Of a stretch of DNA of 64,000 bases, positions 37,601 through 44,962 are shown piece after piece. Position 1 is the stretch's first letter. Every line of letters begins with the position of its first letter. A program made the translations under genes and the position numbers. The notes below the pieces were generated by a model. The model searched no databases, was not told where the DNA came from, and saw nothing but the letters and a program-made list of their open reading frames with translations. Source of the DNA: Streptomyces sp. 135 (GTDB lineage Bacteria; Actinomycetota; Actinomycetes; Streptomycetales; Streptomycetaceae); the NCBI RefSeq assembly GCF_020026305.1, contig NZ_CP075691.1, positions 2,170,001-2,234,000 on the forward strand, given 5' to 3'.

Positions 37601-38234
37601 TCTTGCCGATCTCCAGCAGGCCGTCACGGACCCGGCGCTCGATCTCGATGCCGTGGTCCATCAGCTCCAGGAAGTACCGGTCCTTGCCGAAGATCTCCTG
37701 GTACTCCGCGGCCGACTTCAGCGCCTCGTCGAACTGCCCGAGACGCAGCCGGGTCTGCAGCTCACCGGAGGGGCAGCCGGTGGAGGCGATGAGCCCCTCC
37801 GACCACTGGGAGATCGTCTCCTTGTCCATACGCGGCCACTTCTGGAGCCAGCCTTCCGCGTACGCGTCCGAGGAGAGGCGGAAGAGGTTGTGCAGGCCCG
37901 TCTTGTTCGCCGCCCAGATCGTCTTGTGGGTGTAGCCACCGGAACCGGACACGTCGTCGCGCTTCTGGTGCGGCTGGCCCCACTGGATCTTCCGCTTGTT
38001 GCGCCGCGACTCCGGCGCCACATACGCCTCGATGCCGATGATCGGCGTCACGCCCGCCTTCTGCGCCGAGTGGAAGAAGTCGTACGCACCGTGGAGGTTG
38101 CCGTGGTCGGACATGGCGATGTGCGTCATGCCCATTTCATTGCACGCGTTGAACATGTCCTTGAGCCGCGCGGCACCGTCAAGCAGCGAGTACTGGGTGT
38201 GCACGTGCAGGTGCGTGAAGGGCGGCTTGGTCAC
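34692..38234 (-). CDS. dnaE: DNA polymerase III alpha subunit
   Basis: DnaE is the catalytic subunit of the replicative polymerase. It has 1180 residues, normal for the family. An N-terminal PHP domain opens with FTHLHVHTQYSLLDGAARLKD. The polymerase active-site aspartates are in SMPDVDIDFDERRR; GPGRGSAAGS, QMGVHAAGVI and FNKAHSSAYGLV are landmark fingers/palm motifs. A C-terminal OB fold (TIGGIISGLQRKMTKQGNAWAI) is present. The GTG at 38234 follows GGAGGCC. The second, mutagenic-type DnaE common in Streptomyces is not in this window. It is divergent from the DUF2252 gene. Confidence 0.97.
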   Translation of the reverse strand: MTKPPFTHLHVHTQYSLLDGAARLKDMFNACNEMGMTHIAMSDHGNLHGAYDFFHSAQKAGVTPIIGIEAYVAPESRRNKRKIQWGQPHQKRDDVSGSGGYTHKTIWAANKTGLHNLFRLSSDAYAEGWLQKWPRMDKETISQWSEGLIASTGCPSGELQTRLRLGQFDEALKSAAEYQEIFGKDRYFLELMDHGIEIERRVRDGLLEIGKKLGIPPLVTNDSHYTYAHESTAHDALLCIQTGKNLSDPDRFRFDGTGYYLKSTDEMYAIDSSDAWQEGCRNTLLVAEQIDTTGMFEKRDLMPKFDIPEGFTEVTWFQEEVRRGMARRYPGGVPEDRQKQAEYEMDIIIQMGFPGYFLVVADFIMWAKNNGIAVGPGRGSAAGSIVAYAMGITDLDPITHGLIFERFLNPERVSMPDVDIDFDERRRVEVIRYVTEKYGADKVAMIGTYGKIKAKNAIKDSARVLGYPYAMGDRLTKAMPADVLGKGIDLDGITNPSHPRYSEAGEIRGMYENEPDVKKVIDTAKGVEGLVRQMGVHAAGVIMSSEPIVDHAPIWVRHTDGVTITQWDYPQCESLGLLKMDFLGLRNLTIMDDAVKMVKANKGIELEMLSLPLDDPKTFELLCRGDTLGVFQFDGGPMRSLLRQMQPDNFEDISAVSALYRPGPMGMNSHTNYAERKNGRQEITPIHPELEEPLKETLGLTYGLIVYQEQVQKAAQIVAGYSLGEADILRRVMGKKKPEELEKNFVLFQAGARKNGYSDEAIQALWDVLVPFAGYAFNKAHSSAYGLVTYWTAYLKANYPAEYMAALLTSVKDDKDKSAVYLNECRRMGIKVLPPNVNESVHNFAAQGDDVILFGLEAVRNVGTNVVESIIRSRKAKGKFTSFPDYLDKVEAAACNKRTTESLIKAGAFDTMGHTRKGLTAQYEPMIDNVVAVKRKEAEGQFDLFGGMGDESGGDEPGFGLDVEFSEDEWEKTYLLAQEREMLGLYVSDHPLFGLEHVLSDKADAGIGQLTGGDFSDGSVVTIGGIISGLQRKMTKQGNAWAIATVEDLAGSIECMFFPATYQLVSTQLVEDAVVFVKGRLDKREDVPRLVAMELQVPDLSNAGTNAPVVITIPTVKVSPPMVTRLGEVLSHHRGNSEVRIKLQGAQKTTVLRLDRHRVKPDPALFGDLKVLLGPSCLAG

Positions 38235-38447
38235 GGTAGGAGGCCTCCGGAGAACGGTTGGTGACAGGCTGCGGGCAGTCTGGGGGACAGCGGTGAAGTC
38301 TAATCCGGGGCACTGACAGCGGGCGGGCACTCGGGAGTACGGTCGTGCGTTGGAAGGGGCGGAGCGCCTGCCCGGTACGGGCGGAATCTCCGCCCCCACC
38401 CGTCCACCACTGTCCCGCACGACCCTGTAACCAGGAGGCACCCAGCG

Positions 38448-39776
38448 ATGTCCGTCCCGCAGCCCACGGCCGATCAGCGCGGCGAGCAGATCCTCGCCGT
38501 CTTCGGCACCGCGTTCGGCGAGCTGCTTGCCGCGGACCCCGCCGCGTTCCGGGTGAAGTTCCGCAAGATGGCCTCCTCCGCCTTCGCGTTCTACCGCGGC
38601 ACGGCCTGCCTGTTCTACGCCGACCTGGAGCGCGAGCAGCACGGCGGGCCCTACCTGGACGACCGCACGGGCCGGGTGTGGATCCACGGCGACCTGCACG
38701 CCGAGAACTTCGGCACGTACATGGACGCCCAGGGCCGCCTGATCTTCAACGTGAACGACTTCGACGAGGCGTACGTAGGCCCCTTCACCTGGGACCTGAA
38801 GCGCTTCGCCGCCTCCGTGGCCCTGATCGGCTACTCGAAGGCGCTCAGCGACGAGCAGATCTCCGACCTGGTGCGGATCTACGCCGCGGCGTACCGCGAG
38901 CGCATCCACGACCTCGCGACCGGCGCCAAGAGCGACGAGGTGCCGCCCTTCACGCTGGACACCGCCCAGGGCCCCCTCCTGGACGCGCTGCGCGACGCGC
39001 GCTCCCTGACCCGCTTCGGGCTGCTGGACTCGATGACCGAGATCCGCGACTTCGAGCGCCGCTTCGCGCCGGGCGGCGGCTCCATCGAGCTGGACGCCGC
39101 CACGCGCTACAAGGTCCTCGCGGCCTTCGACGGCTATCTGGAGACGCTGCCGGAGTCCTCGCTCACCCGCCCCGACTCCTACCGCGTGAAGGACGTGGTG
39201 GGCCGGCGCGGCATCGGCATCGGCTCGGCGGGCCTGCCGTCGTACAACATCCTCCTGGAGGGCAACAGCGACGCCCTGGAGAACGACGTCGTGATCTACC
39301 TCAAGCAGGCGCAGACCCCGGCCGTCTCGCGGCACATCACGGACCCGGCGGTGCGCGGCTACTTCCAGCACGAGGGGCACCGCACGGTCATCTCGCAGCG
39401 CGCGCTCCAGGCGCACGCCGACCCGTGGCTCGGCTGGACGGAGCTGGACGGCGCGGGCCAGCTGGTCGCCGAGGTGTCGCCGTACGCGGTGGACCTGGAC
39501 TGGTCGGACATCGACGACCTGGAGGAGATCTCGGAGGTCGTCGCCGACCTGGGCCGCGCCACCGCCACGATGCACGCCGCGGCGGACGACGAGAGCGGGC
39601 ACTCGGACCTGGTGCCGTTCTCCACGGAGCGTGCCATCGACGCCGCGATCGCGGCCGACGAGGGCGGCTTCGGTGAGCTGCTCGTGGACTTCGCGCACAC
39701 CTACGGGGCACGCGCGCGTGGCGACCACCAGATCTTCGTCGACCTGTTCCGCAACGGCCGGATCCCGGGCCTGTAG
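38448..39776 (+). CDS. DUF2252 kinase-like protein
   Basis: This 442-residue DUF2252 protein is distantly related to aminoglycoside-phosphotransferase/protein-kinase folds. WIHGDLHAENFGTY resembles the catalytic loop (HGDxHxxN), and FNVNDFDEAYVGPFTWDLKRFA the metal-binding DFD motif; GSAGLPSYNILLEG and VIYLKQA are other conserved pieces. It may phosphorylate a small molecule, but the family is uncharacterised. AGGAGG lies 9 bases before the ATG. A weak hairpin (39784-39812) follows. Confidence 0.85.
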   Translation: MSVPQPTADQRGEQILAVFGTAFGELLAADPAAFRVKFRKMASSAFAFYRGTACLFYADLEREQHGGPYLDDRTGRVWIHGDLHAENFGTYMDAQGRLIFNVNDFDEAYVGPFTWDLKRFAASVALIGYSKALSDEQISDLVRIYAAAYRERIHDLATGAKSDEVPPFTLDTAQGPLLDALRDARSLTRFGLLDSMTEIRDFERRFAPGGGSIELDAATRYKVLAAFDGYLETLPESSLTRPDSYRVKDVVGRRGIGIGSAGLPSYNILLEGNSDALENDVVIYLKQAQTPAVSRHITDPAVRGYFQHEGHRTVISQRALQAHADPWLGWTELDGAGQLVAEVSPYAVDLDWSDIDDLEEISEVVADLGRATATMHAAADDESGHSDLVPFSTERAIDAAIAADEGGFGELLVDFAHTYGARARGDHQIFVDLFRNGRIPGL

Positions 39777-39783
39777 CCGCCCC

Positions 39784-39812
39784 GGGTGCCGATGCGGAAC
39801 TCATAGGCACCC
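39784..39812 (+). terminator. Weak hairpin after the DUF2252 gene
   Basis: GGGTGCC (39784-39790) pairs with GGCACCC (39806-39812) over a 15-base loop, 8 bases after the DUF2252 stop. The stem is short and the loop long, so it is only a possible terminator. Confidence 0.35.
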
Positions 39813-39836
39813 TTGAGGGCGCTCCTACAGGAACCC

Positions 39837-40541
39837 ATGGCACACTCCTCCGCGATGGACATATCCGGGACCCAGCTCAGAGCCGTGCGCGCGGCGCTGT
39901 TCACGGCACTCGTCGTGACGCTCTCCGCCGCGTCGCACGTGCTGCTGTCCCGGGTCCCCCTGCCGCTGACCACCGTCGCGGCGATCGCCGCCGCCGTCTT
40001 CGTCCTCGCGTACGCGCTGGCGGGCCGCGAGCGCGGCTACGGACGGATCGCCGCCCTGCTGATCCCGCTGGAGCTGGCGGCCGACACGGTGTTCACCGCC
40101 GGCCAGCACGTCTGTTACGGCGAGGCGGGCGGCCCGGTCGCCGGCCCGCTGCGCTCCGTCGGCTTCGACGTGCTGTGCGGTGGCACGCCCGTCGGGACAC
40201 CGCTGGCCCGGATGACCGCGGACGGCCACGGCGGCGCCGCGGCGCTGCTCGCCGACGCCGACCCGGGCGCCGCCTGGCTGCTGCTCGGGGCGCACGTCGG
40301 CGTGGGGCTCCTGGCGGCGGCGTGGCTGCGCCGCGGTGAGCGGGCCCTGGCCCAGCTCCTGCGCGCGGTCGCCGCGGCGTCGTTCCGGCCGCTGCTGCTC
40401 GCGGTCGCCTCGGTGATCGTGCCGCGCACTCCCGTACGCCGCCTGCCGCGCCCCGAGCGCCGGGCGCGCGTCACCGCCACGCGCCTGCTGGTGCACTTCG
40501 TGGGGCGGCGTGGACCGCCGCGCTCGGCGATCTTCGCCTGA
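39837..40541 (+). CDS. Integral membrane protein of unknown function
   Basis: This protein of about 234 residues has four or five hydrophobic segments: LFTALVVTLSAASHVLLS, TTVAAIAAAVFVLAYALAG, IAALLIPLELAADTVFTAG, AAWLLLGAHVGVGLLAAAWL and FRPLLLAVASVIV. A basic C-terminal tail follows. The loop after helix 3 (QHVCYGEAG) and a later Cys (VLCGG) could form a disulfide outside the cell. The start at 39837 has CAGGA upstream; ATG 39855 and TTG 39813 are alternatives. It lies 48 bases before the second DsbA-like gene, so a shared redox role is possible but unproven. Confidence 0.72.
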   Translation: MAHSSAMDISGTQLRAVRAALFTALVVTLSAASHVLLSRVPLPLTTVAAIAAAVFVLAYALAGRERGYGRIAALLIPLELAADTVFTAGQHVCYGEAGGPVAGPLRSVGFDVLCGGTPVGTPLARMTADGHGGAAALLADADPGAAWLLLGAHVGVGLLAAAWLRRGERALAQLLRAVAAASFRPLLLAVASVIVPRTPVRRLPRPERRARVTATRLLVHFVGRRGPPRSAIFA

Positions 40542-40589
40542 GCACGAGTACGGCACCCCCACGCAGTTGACCCACACGGAGAAAAGATC

Positions 40590-41399
40590 ATGAGCAAGCG
40601 CAACAGCCAGGCCGCCAAGTCCGCCGCCCGTGAGCGGATCCGCGCTCAGCAGGAAGCCGAGCGGAAGCGGGAGAAGCGCAAGCGCGCGGCCATCGTCGGC
40701 GTCTCGATCGTCGGCGTCATCGCGATCGCCGGCGGCGTCGGCTACGCAGTGATGCAGAGCAACAAGCCGAGCGACCCCTCGAAGTGGGAGAAGGCCGCCG
40801 ACGCGAAGGTGGTCGCCCCGGCCAACACCTCGGGCAAGAACGGCACCACGGTCACGCTCGGCAAGTCCTCCACCAAGAACACCGTGCACCTGTACGAGGA
40901 CCCGCGCTGCCCCGGCTGCGCGGCCATGGAGCAGTCCATCGGCTCCGCGGTCGACAAGGGCATGAAGGACGGCGACTACAAGCTGTCCTTCACCATCGGG
41001 ACGTTCCTCGACAACAACCTCGGCGGCGAGGGCTCGAAGAACGCGCTGAGCGCGCTCGGTGCCGCCCTGAACGTCAGCCCGGACGCGTTCCTCGAGTTCA
41101 AGACCGCCCTGTACTCCGCGAAGTTCCACCCGTCGGAGTCCACCGACACGTTCGCGGATGACGACGAGCTGCTCAAGGTGGCCGACACGGTCGACGCGCT
41201 CAAGGACAACAAGAAGTTCGAGAGTGCCGTCAAGAAGGGCACCTACGACGCCTGGGCCGTGAAGATGAGCGACTCCTTCCAGGATGCCGAGGGCGTGGAG
41301 TCGACCCCGACGATCAAGGTCAACGGCAAGGTGATCGAGACGCCGAAGACCCCGGACGCCTGGAAGGCCGCGCTGAAGACGGCGGGCGTCACGAAGTAG
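40590..41399 (+). CDS. Membrane-anchored DsbA-like thioredoxin-fold protein (CPGC)
   Basis: This 269-residue paralogue of the protein encoded at 11661-12440 has a very basic N terminus (1-32), one membrane helix (about 33-54) and an extracytoplasmic thioredoxin/DsbA fold. The redox pair is Cys107/Cys110 in DPRCPGCAAMEQ, and the cis-Pro loop reads STPTIKVNGKVI. Several helices are Asp/Lys-rich. It probably acts in oxidative folding of exported proteins. GGAGAAAAG precedes the ATG. A strong terminator follows. Confidence 0.87.
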   Translation: MSKRNSQAAKSAARERIRAQQEAERKREKRKRAAIVGVSIVGVIAIAGGVGYAVMQSNKPSDPSKWEKAADAKVVAPANTSGKNGTTVTLGKSSTKNTVHLYEDPRCPGCAAMEQSIGSAVDKGMKDGDYKLSFTIGTFLDNNLGGEGSKNALSALGAALNVSPDAFLEFKTALYSAKFHPSESTDTFADDDELLKVADTVDALKDNKKFESAVKKGTYDAWAVKMSDSFQDAEGVESTPTIKVNGKVIETPKTPDAWKAALKTAGVTK

Positions 41400-41418
41400 C
41401 GGGCGCTCTGCCTTCCGC

Positions 41419-41457
41419 CGAAGAGCGGGCCAATTTTCCCCGTTGGCCCGCTCTTCG
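41419..41457. terminator. Long perfect hairpin terminator after the DsbA-like gene
   Basis: CGAAGAGCGGGCCAA (41419-41433) pairs exactly with TTGGCCCGCTCTTCG (41443-41457); the loop is TTTTCCCCG. It lies 19 bases after the stop and isolates phoD from upstream transcription. Confidence 0.9.
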
Positions 41458-41462
41458 TCCAT

Positions 41463-41494
41463 ACTGGTCAGTAATGTGATCACTCGTGACCAGT
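41463..41494. promoter_or_regulatory. Nested palindromes spanning the phoD start codon
   Basis: ACTGGTCA (41463-41470) and TGACCAGT (41487-41494) form an 8-bp inverted repeat around a second, perfect palindrome GTGATCAC (41476-41483). The right arm contains the GTG start codon (41486-41488) of phoD. It could be a repressor operator or an RNA hairpin that hides the start. No GTTCACC-type PHO box repeats were found in the short gap upstream. Confidence 0.5.
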
Positions 41495-43150
41495 AGCCTC
41501 CCTTCCGCACCCACAGGTGCCTCAACTCCCAGTCGCCGCACGGTCGTCAAGGCCGTTGCCGCCACCGCCGCACTCGCGGCCCCACTCGCCACGGCATCCC
41601 TCGCACACGCCGCCGAGAGCCCCGCCTTCCTGCACGGTGTCGCCTCCGGTGATCCGTTGCCCGACGGCGTCCTGCTGTGGACCCGGGTGACGCCCACCCC
41701 GGACGCCGTGCCCGGGTCGGGCAAGGGGCCCGATACGGAGGTGCGTTGGGAGATAGCCGAGGACAAGGGCTTCTCCAGAGTCGTCAGCAGGGGCAGCACC
41801 ACCGCGCGGGCGGCCTCCGACCACACGGTCAAGGCCGACGTAAGGGGCTTGCGCCAGGCGACCACCTATTACTTCCGCTTCTCCGTAGGAGACGCCTCCC
41901 CGGTGCACTCCCCCGTGGGCCGCACCCGCACCACTCCCGCGCACGAAGCCACCGCGCACGGCGTCCGGTTCGGCGTGGTCTCCTGCGCCAACTGGGAGGC
42001 GGGGTACTTCTCGGCGTACCGCCATCTCGCGGACCGCACCGAACTCGACGCGGTCCTGCACCTCGGGGACTACATCTACGAGTACCGGAGCGGTGAATAC
42101 CCGACGGCCGACGACGTCGTACGCCAGCACGAGCCCCGGCACGAGATCATCACGCTCGCCGACTACCGCGTCCGGCACGGCGCGCACAAGACCGACCCCG
42201 ACGCGCAGGCGATGCACGCCGCGCACCCGGTCGTCGCGATCTGGGACGACCACGAGTTCGCGGACAACACCTGGTCGGGCGGCGCCGTCAACCACAGCGC
42301 GTCCGAGGGTCCTTGGGCGCAGCGCATGGCGGCGGCCAAGCAGGCGTACTTCGAGTGGATGCCCGTACGCCCCTCGACCGAGGGCACGGTCCACCGCCGT
42401 ATCCGCTTCGGCAGGCTGGCCGATCTGCACCTGCTCGACCTGCGATCCTTCCGCTCCCAGCAGGCGGGCACCGGCAGCGGCGCGGTGGACGACCCGGACC
42501 GTACGCTGACGGGCCGCGCGCAGCTCGACTGGCTGAAGGCGGGCCTCGCGTCCTCGGGCGCCGCCTGGAAGCTGGTCGGCACCTCGGTGATGATCTCGCC
42601 GGTCGCCTTCGGCTCCCTGCCCGCGCACCTCCTCGCGCCCCTCGCGGAGTTGCTGGGTCTGCCCAAGGAGGGCCTCGCCATCAACACCGACCAGTGGGAC
42701 GGCTACACGGACGACCGCAAGGAACTCCTGGCCCACCTGCGGGACAACAAGATCCAGGACACCGTCTTCCTGACCGGTGACATCCACATGGCGTGGGCGA
42801 ACAACGTGCCGGCCACGGCGGCCACGTACCCCCTCTCGCCCTCGGTCGCCACGGAGTTCGTGGTCACCTCGGTGAGTTCGGACAACATCGACGACATGCT
42901 CGACGTCGCCCCGCACACCGTCTCGCTGGCGGCCGCGGCGGCCATCAAGGCGGCCAACCGCCATGTGAAGTGGCTGGACATGGACTCGCACGGCTACGGC
43001 GTCCTCGACGTCACCGCCGAGCGCGCGCAGATGGACTACTACGCCCTCTCCGACCGGACCGACCCGAAGGCGACGTCGTCCTGGGTCCGTTCCTACCGCA
43101 CGCTCAGCGGCACGCAGAAGGTCGAGCGGGTGCACGAGCCGGTGCGCTGA
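41486..43150 (+). CDS. phoD: PhoD-family alkaline phosphatase/phosphodiesterase, Tat-exported
   Basis: This 554-residue metallophosphoesterase is secreted and releases phosphate from organic esters. Residues 1-43 are a Tat signal: [19 protein letters not shown] then an AHA-A cleavage site. A small beta-sandwich ([23 protein letters not shown]) comes first. Metal-site motifs follow: [15 protein letters not shown] (with the PhoD Cys), [32 protein letters not shown] and the C-terminal [10 protein letters not shown]. Members use Fe3+ and Ca2+. The GTG start overlaps a palindrome. It is usually Pho-regulated in Streptomyces, but I see no clear PHO box here. Confidence 0.92.
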   Translation: MTSSLPSAPTGASTPSRRTVVKAVAATAALAAPLATASLAHAAESPAFLHGVASGDPLPDGVLLWTRVTPTPDAVPGSGKGPDTEVRWEIAEDKGFSRVVSRGSTTARAASDHTVKADVRGLRQATTYYFRFSVGDASPVHSPVGRTRTTPAHEATAHGVRFGVVSCANWEAGYFSAYRHLADRTELDAVLHLGDYIYEYRSGEYPTADDVVRQHEPRHEIITLADYRVRHGAHKTDPDAQAMHAAHPVVAIWDDHEFADNTWSGGAVNHSASEGPWAQRMAAAKQAYFEWMPVRPSTEGTVHRRIRFGRLADLHLLDLRSFRSQQAGTGSGAVDDPDRTLTGRAQLDWLKAGLASSGAAWKLVGTSVMISPVAFGSLPAHLLAPLAELLGLPKEGLAINTDQWDGYTDDRKELLAHLRDNKIQDTVFLTGDIHMAWANNVPATAATYPLSPSVATEFVVTSVSSDNIDDMLDVAPHTVSLAAAAAIKAANRHVKWLDMDSHGYGVLDVTAERAQMDYYALSDRTDPKATSSWVRSYRTLSGTQKVERVHEPVR

Positions 43151-43175
43151 GCCCGCGGGGGCGTGCCGGAGGCCG

Positions 43176-43745
43176 TCAGAGCGTCTCCAGGAAGCCGGTC
43201 GCCGTGCGCCACGTCGCCTCCGCCGCCTCGGCGTCGTAGTCGTCGAGGTCCGGGTCGGTGAAGAGGTGCCCGGCGCCCGCGTAGCGGTAGATCTCCACGT
43301 CGGCCCCGGCGCGCCCCATCCGCAGGTACCACGCGCTCAGCCAGTCGTCCGACTCGAAGGGGTCGGGCTCCGCCACGTGCAGCTGCACCGGCAGGCCGTC
43401 CACGGACGCGTTCTCCGCGATGTCGGAGGTGCCGTGCAGGAGCAGCAGGCCGCGCGCCTTGTCGTCGCCGAGCGCGAGGGTCTGCGCGGTCGCGGCGCCG
43501 AGCGAGAAGCCCGCGTAGACGAGGCCTCGCTCGGAGTAGGGGGCGGCGGCCAGGATCGCCCTCTTCAGGAGTTCGTCCTTGCCGAGCCCGTCCTGAAAGG
43601 CCATGCCTTCCTCGACGGTGTCGAAGGTGCGCCCCTCGAAGAGATCGGGGGTCCACACCTTGTGCCCCGCGGCGCGCAGCCGGTCCGCAGCCGCGTGCAC
43701 CGCGGGCCGCAGCCCGTACGTCGAGTGGAAGAGCATGATGTTCAT
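43176..43745 (-). CDS. Dienelactone hydrolase family protein
   Basis: This 189-residue alpha/beta hydrolase belongs to the dienelactone hydrolase family. NIMLFHSTYGLRPAVHAAADRL opens the fold, the nucleophile Ser is in YAGFSLGAATAQ, and acid and base residues are in VAEPDPFE and YAGAGHLFTDPDL. The nucleophile is Ser rather than the Cys of classical dienelactone hydrolases. The ATG at 43745 gives the family start; longer in-frame extensions are unlikely. The substrate is unknown. It is convergent with phoD and divergent from the MscS gene. Confidence 0.85.
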   Translation of the reverse strand: MNIMLFHSTYGLRPAVHAAADRLRAAGHKVWTPDLFEGRTFDTVEEGMAFQDGLGKDELLKRAILAAAPYSERGLVYAGFSLGAATAQTLALGDDKARGLLLLHGTSDIAENASVDGLPVQLHVAEPDPFESDDWLSAWYLRMGRAGADVEIYRYAGAGHLFTDPDLDDYDAEAAEATWRTATGFLETL

Positions 43746-43848
43746 GGGGTCAATCGTGCCATCCGTGCCGGGTACCCCGGTTTCAATGTCATGCACCTGG
43801 CACCCCTGCCTGCGGAAGTACGGACGCGGTACCCCTACCCTCGGAGCC

Positions 43849-44940
43849 ATGGAGAACGTACTGCGTCCGTTGATCGTGATCGGCGGCTCGGTCGTGCTCA
43901 CGGTGGCGATCGGCTGGCTGGTCGACTTCGCCATGCGCCGGGCCGACGAGCGGCACCACGAGACCCCGCTGTGGGGTCTGCTGCGCCGCTGCCGGGTGCC
44001 CTTCCACGTCGTTCTGTGCGCCGCCCTGCTGAGAGGCTCCTACGGGCACGCGGAGCTCGCCAGGAACCACTCGCAGGCCATCGGGCGGATCCTGTCCCTC
44101 GTGCTCATCGGCTCCACGGCCTGGCTGGTGGTGCGGATCGCCGCGGCGATAGTGGAGTCCTCGTACGCCCGCTACGCCGCGGTCCACCGCGATCCGGCCC
44201 GGGTGCGCAGGGTCCGTACGCAGGTGACGCTCATCCAGCGGGTCGTCACCGCGATCGTCGCCGTCGTGGCGGTCGCCGCGATGCTGCTGACCTTCCCCGC
44301 CATGCAGGCCGCGGGCACCTCGCTGCTGGCCTCGGCCGGCATCCTCGGCATCGTCGCCGGTGTCGCGGCCCAGTCCACCCTCGGCAACCTCTTCGCGGGC
44401 CTGCAGATCGCCTTCGGCGACATGGTGCGGATCGGGGACACCGTGGTGGTGGCGGGCGAGTGGGGCACCGTGGAGGAGATCACCCTCACTTTCCTGGCCG
44501 TCCGCACCTGGGACGAGCGCCGGATCACGATGCCCGTGTCGTATTTCACGTCCAGGCCCTTCGAGAACTGGTCCCGTGGCGGCGCGCAGATGACCGGCAC
44601 GGTCTTCTTCCACCTGGACCACTCCGCGCCGGTCCACGAGATGCGCGAGAAGCTCCGGGACATCCTGCGCGAGTGCGCGGCGTGGGACGGCAGGGACTGG
44701 GGCCTCGCGGTCACGGACACGACGCCGAGCACGATGCAGGTCCGCGCCCTGGTCACCGCCAAGGACGCGGACGACGTCTGGACGGTGCGGGTCACCGTGC
44801 GCGAGCAGCTGATCCAGTGGCTGACGGAACACCATCCGTACGCGCTGCCGCGGATCACCACGGCCTGGGCGGAACCCGCCCCGAACGGCCACGACCCGCA
44901 CCCCCTAGCCCCGGAGATGCCCCGCACCGGCCGAGGCTGA
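43849..44940 (+). CDS. MscS-family small-conductance mechanosensitive channel
   Basis: This 363-residue channel protein lets ions out on osmotic downshock. It has four hydrophobic segments (about 5-25, 50-65, 80-102 and 125-146). Pore helix 3 with the glycine/alanine pattern is LLASAGILGIVAGVAAQSTLGNLFAGLQIAF, followed by MVRIGDTVVVAGEWGTVEEITLTFLAVRTWDERRI, the beta domain signature. A cytosolic C-terminal domain follows. The start ATG 43849 follows CGGAG. It lies in its own unit between divergent and convergent neighbours. Confidence 0.92.
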   Translation: MENVLRPLIVIGGSVVLTVAIGWLVDFAMRRADERHHETPLWGLLRRCRVPFHVVLCAALLRGSYGHAELARNHSQAIGRILSLVLIGSTAWLVVRIAAAIVESSYARYAAVHRDPARVRRVRTQVTLIQRVVTAIVAVVAVAAMLLTFPAMQAAGTSLLASAGILGIVAGVAAQSTLGNLFAGLQIAFGDMVRIGDTVVVAGEWGTVEEITLTFLAVRTWDERRITMPVSYFTSRPFENWSRGGAQMTGTVFFHLDHSAPVHEMREKLRDILRECAAWDGRDWGLAVTDTTPSTMQVRALVTAKDADDVWTVRVTVREQLIQWLTEHHPYALPRITTAWAEPAPNGHDPHPLAPEMPRTGRG

Positions 44941-44962
44941 GCCCGCGACGCCACCTGCCGCC

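Noticed and set aside
34764..38264. A 1166-codon plus-strand open frame antisense to dnaE
   Set aside because: Its sequence is Val/Leu/His/Arg/Gly-rich shadow translation; dnaE on the other strand has all family motifs. Long antisense frames are expected at this GC content.
41400..41485. A PHO box upstream of phoD
   Set aside because: No pair of GTTCACC-like direct repeats with 11-base spacing could be found in the short gap after the terminator.
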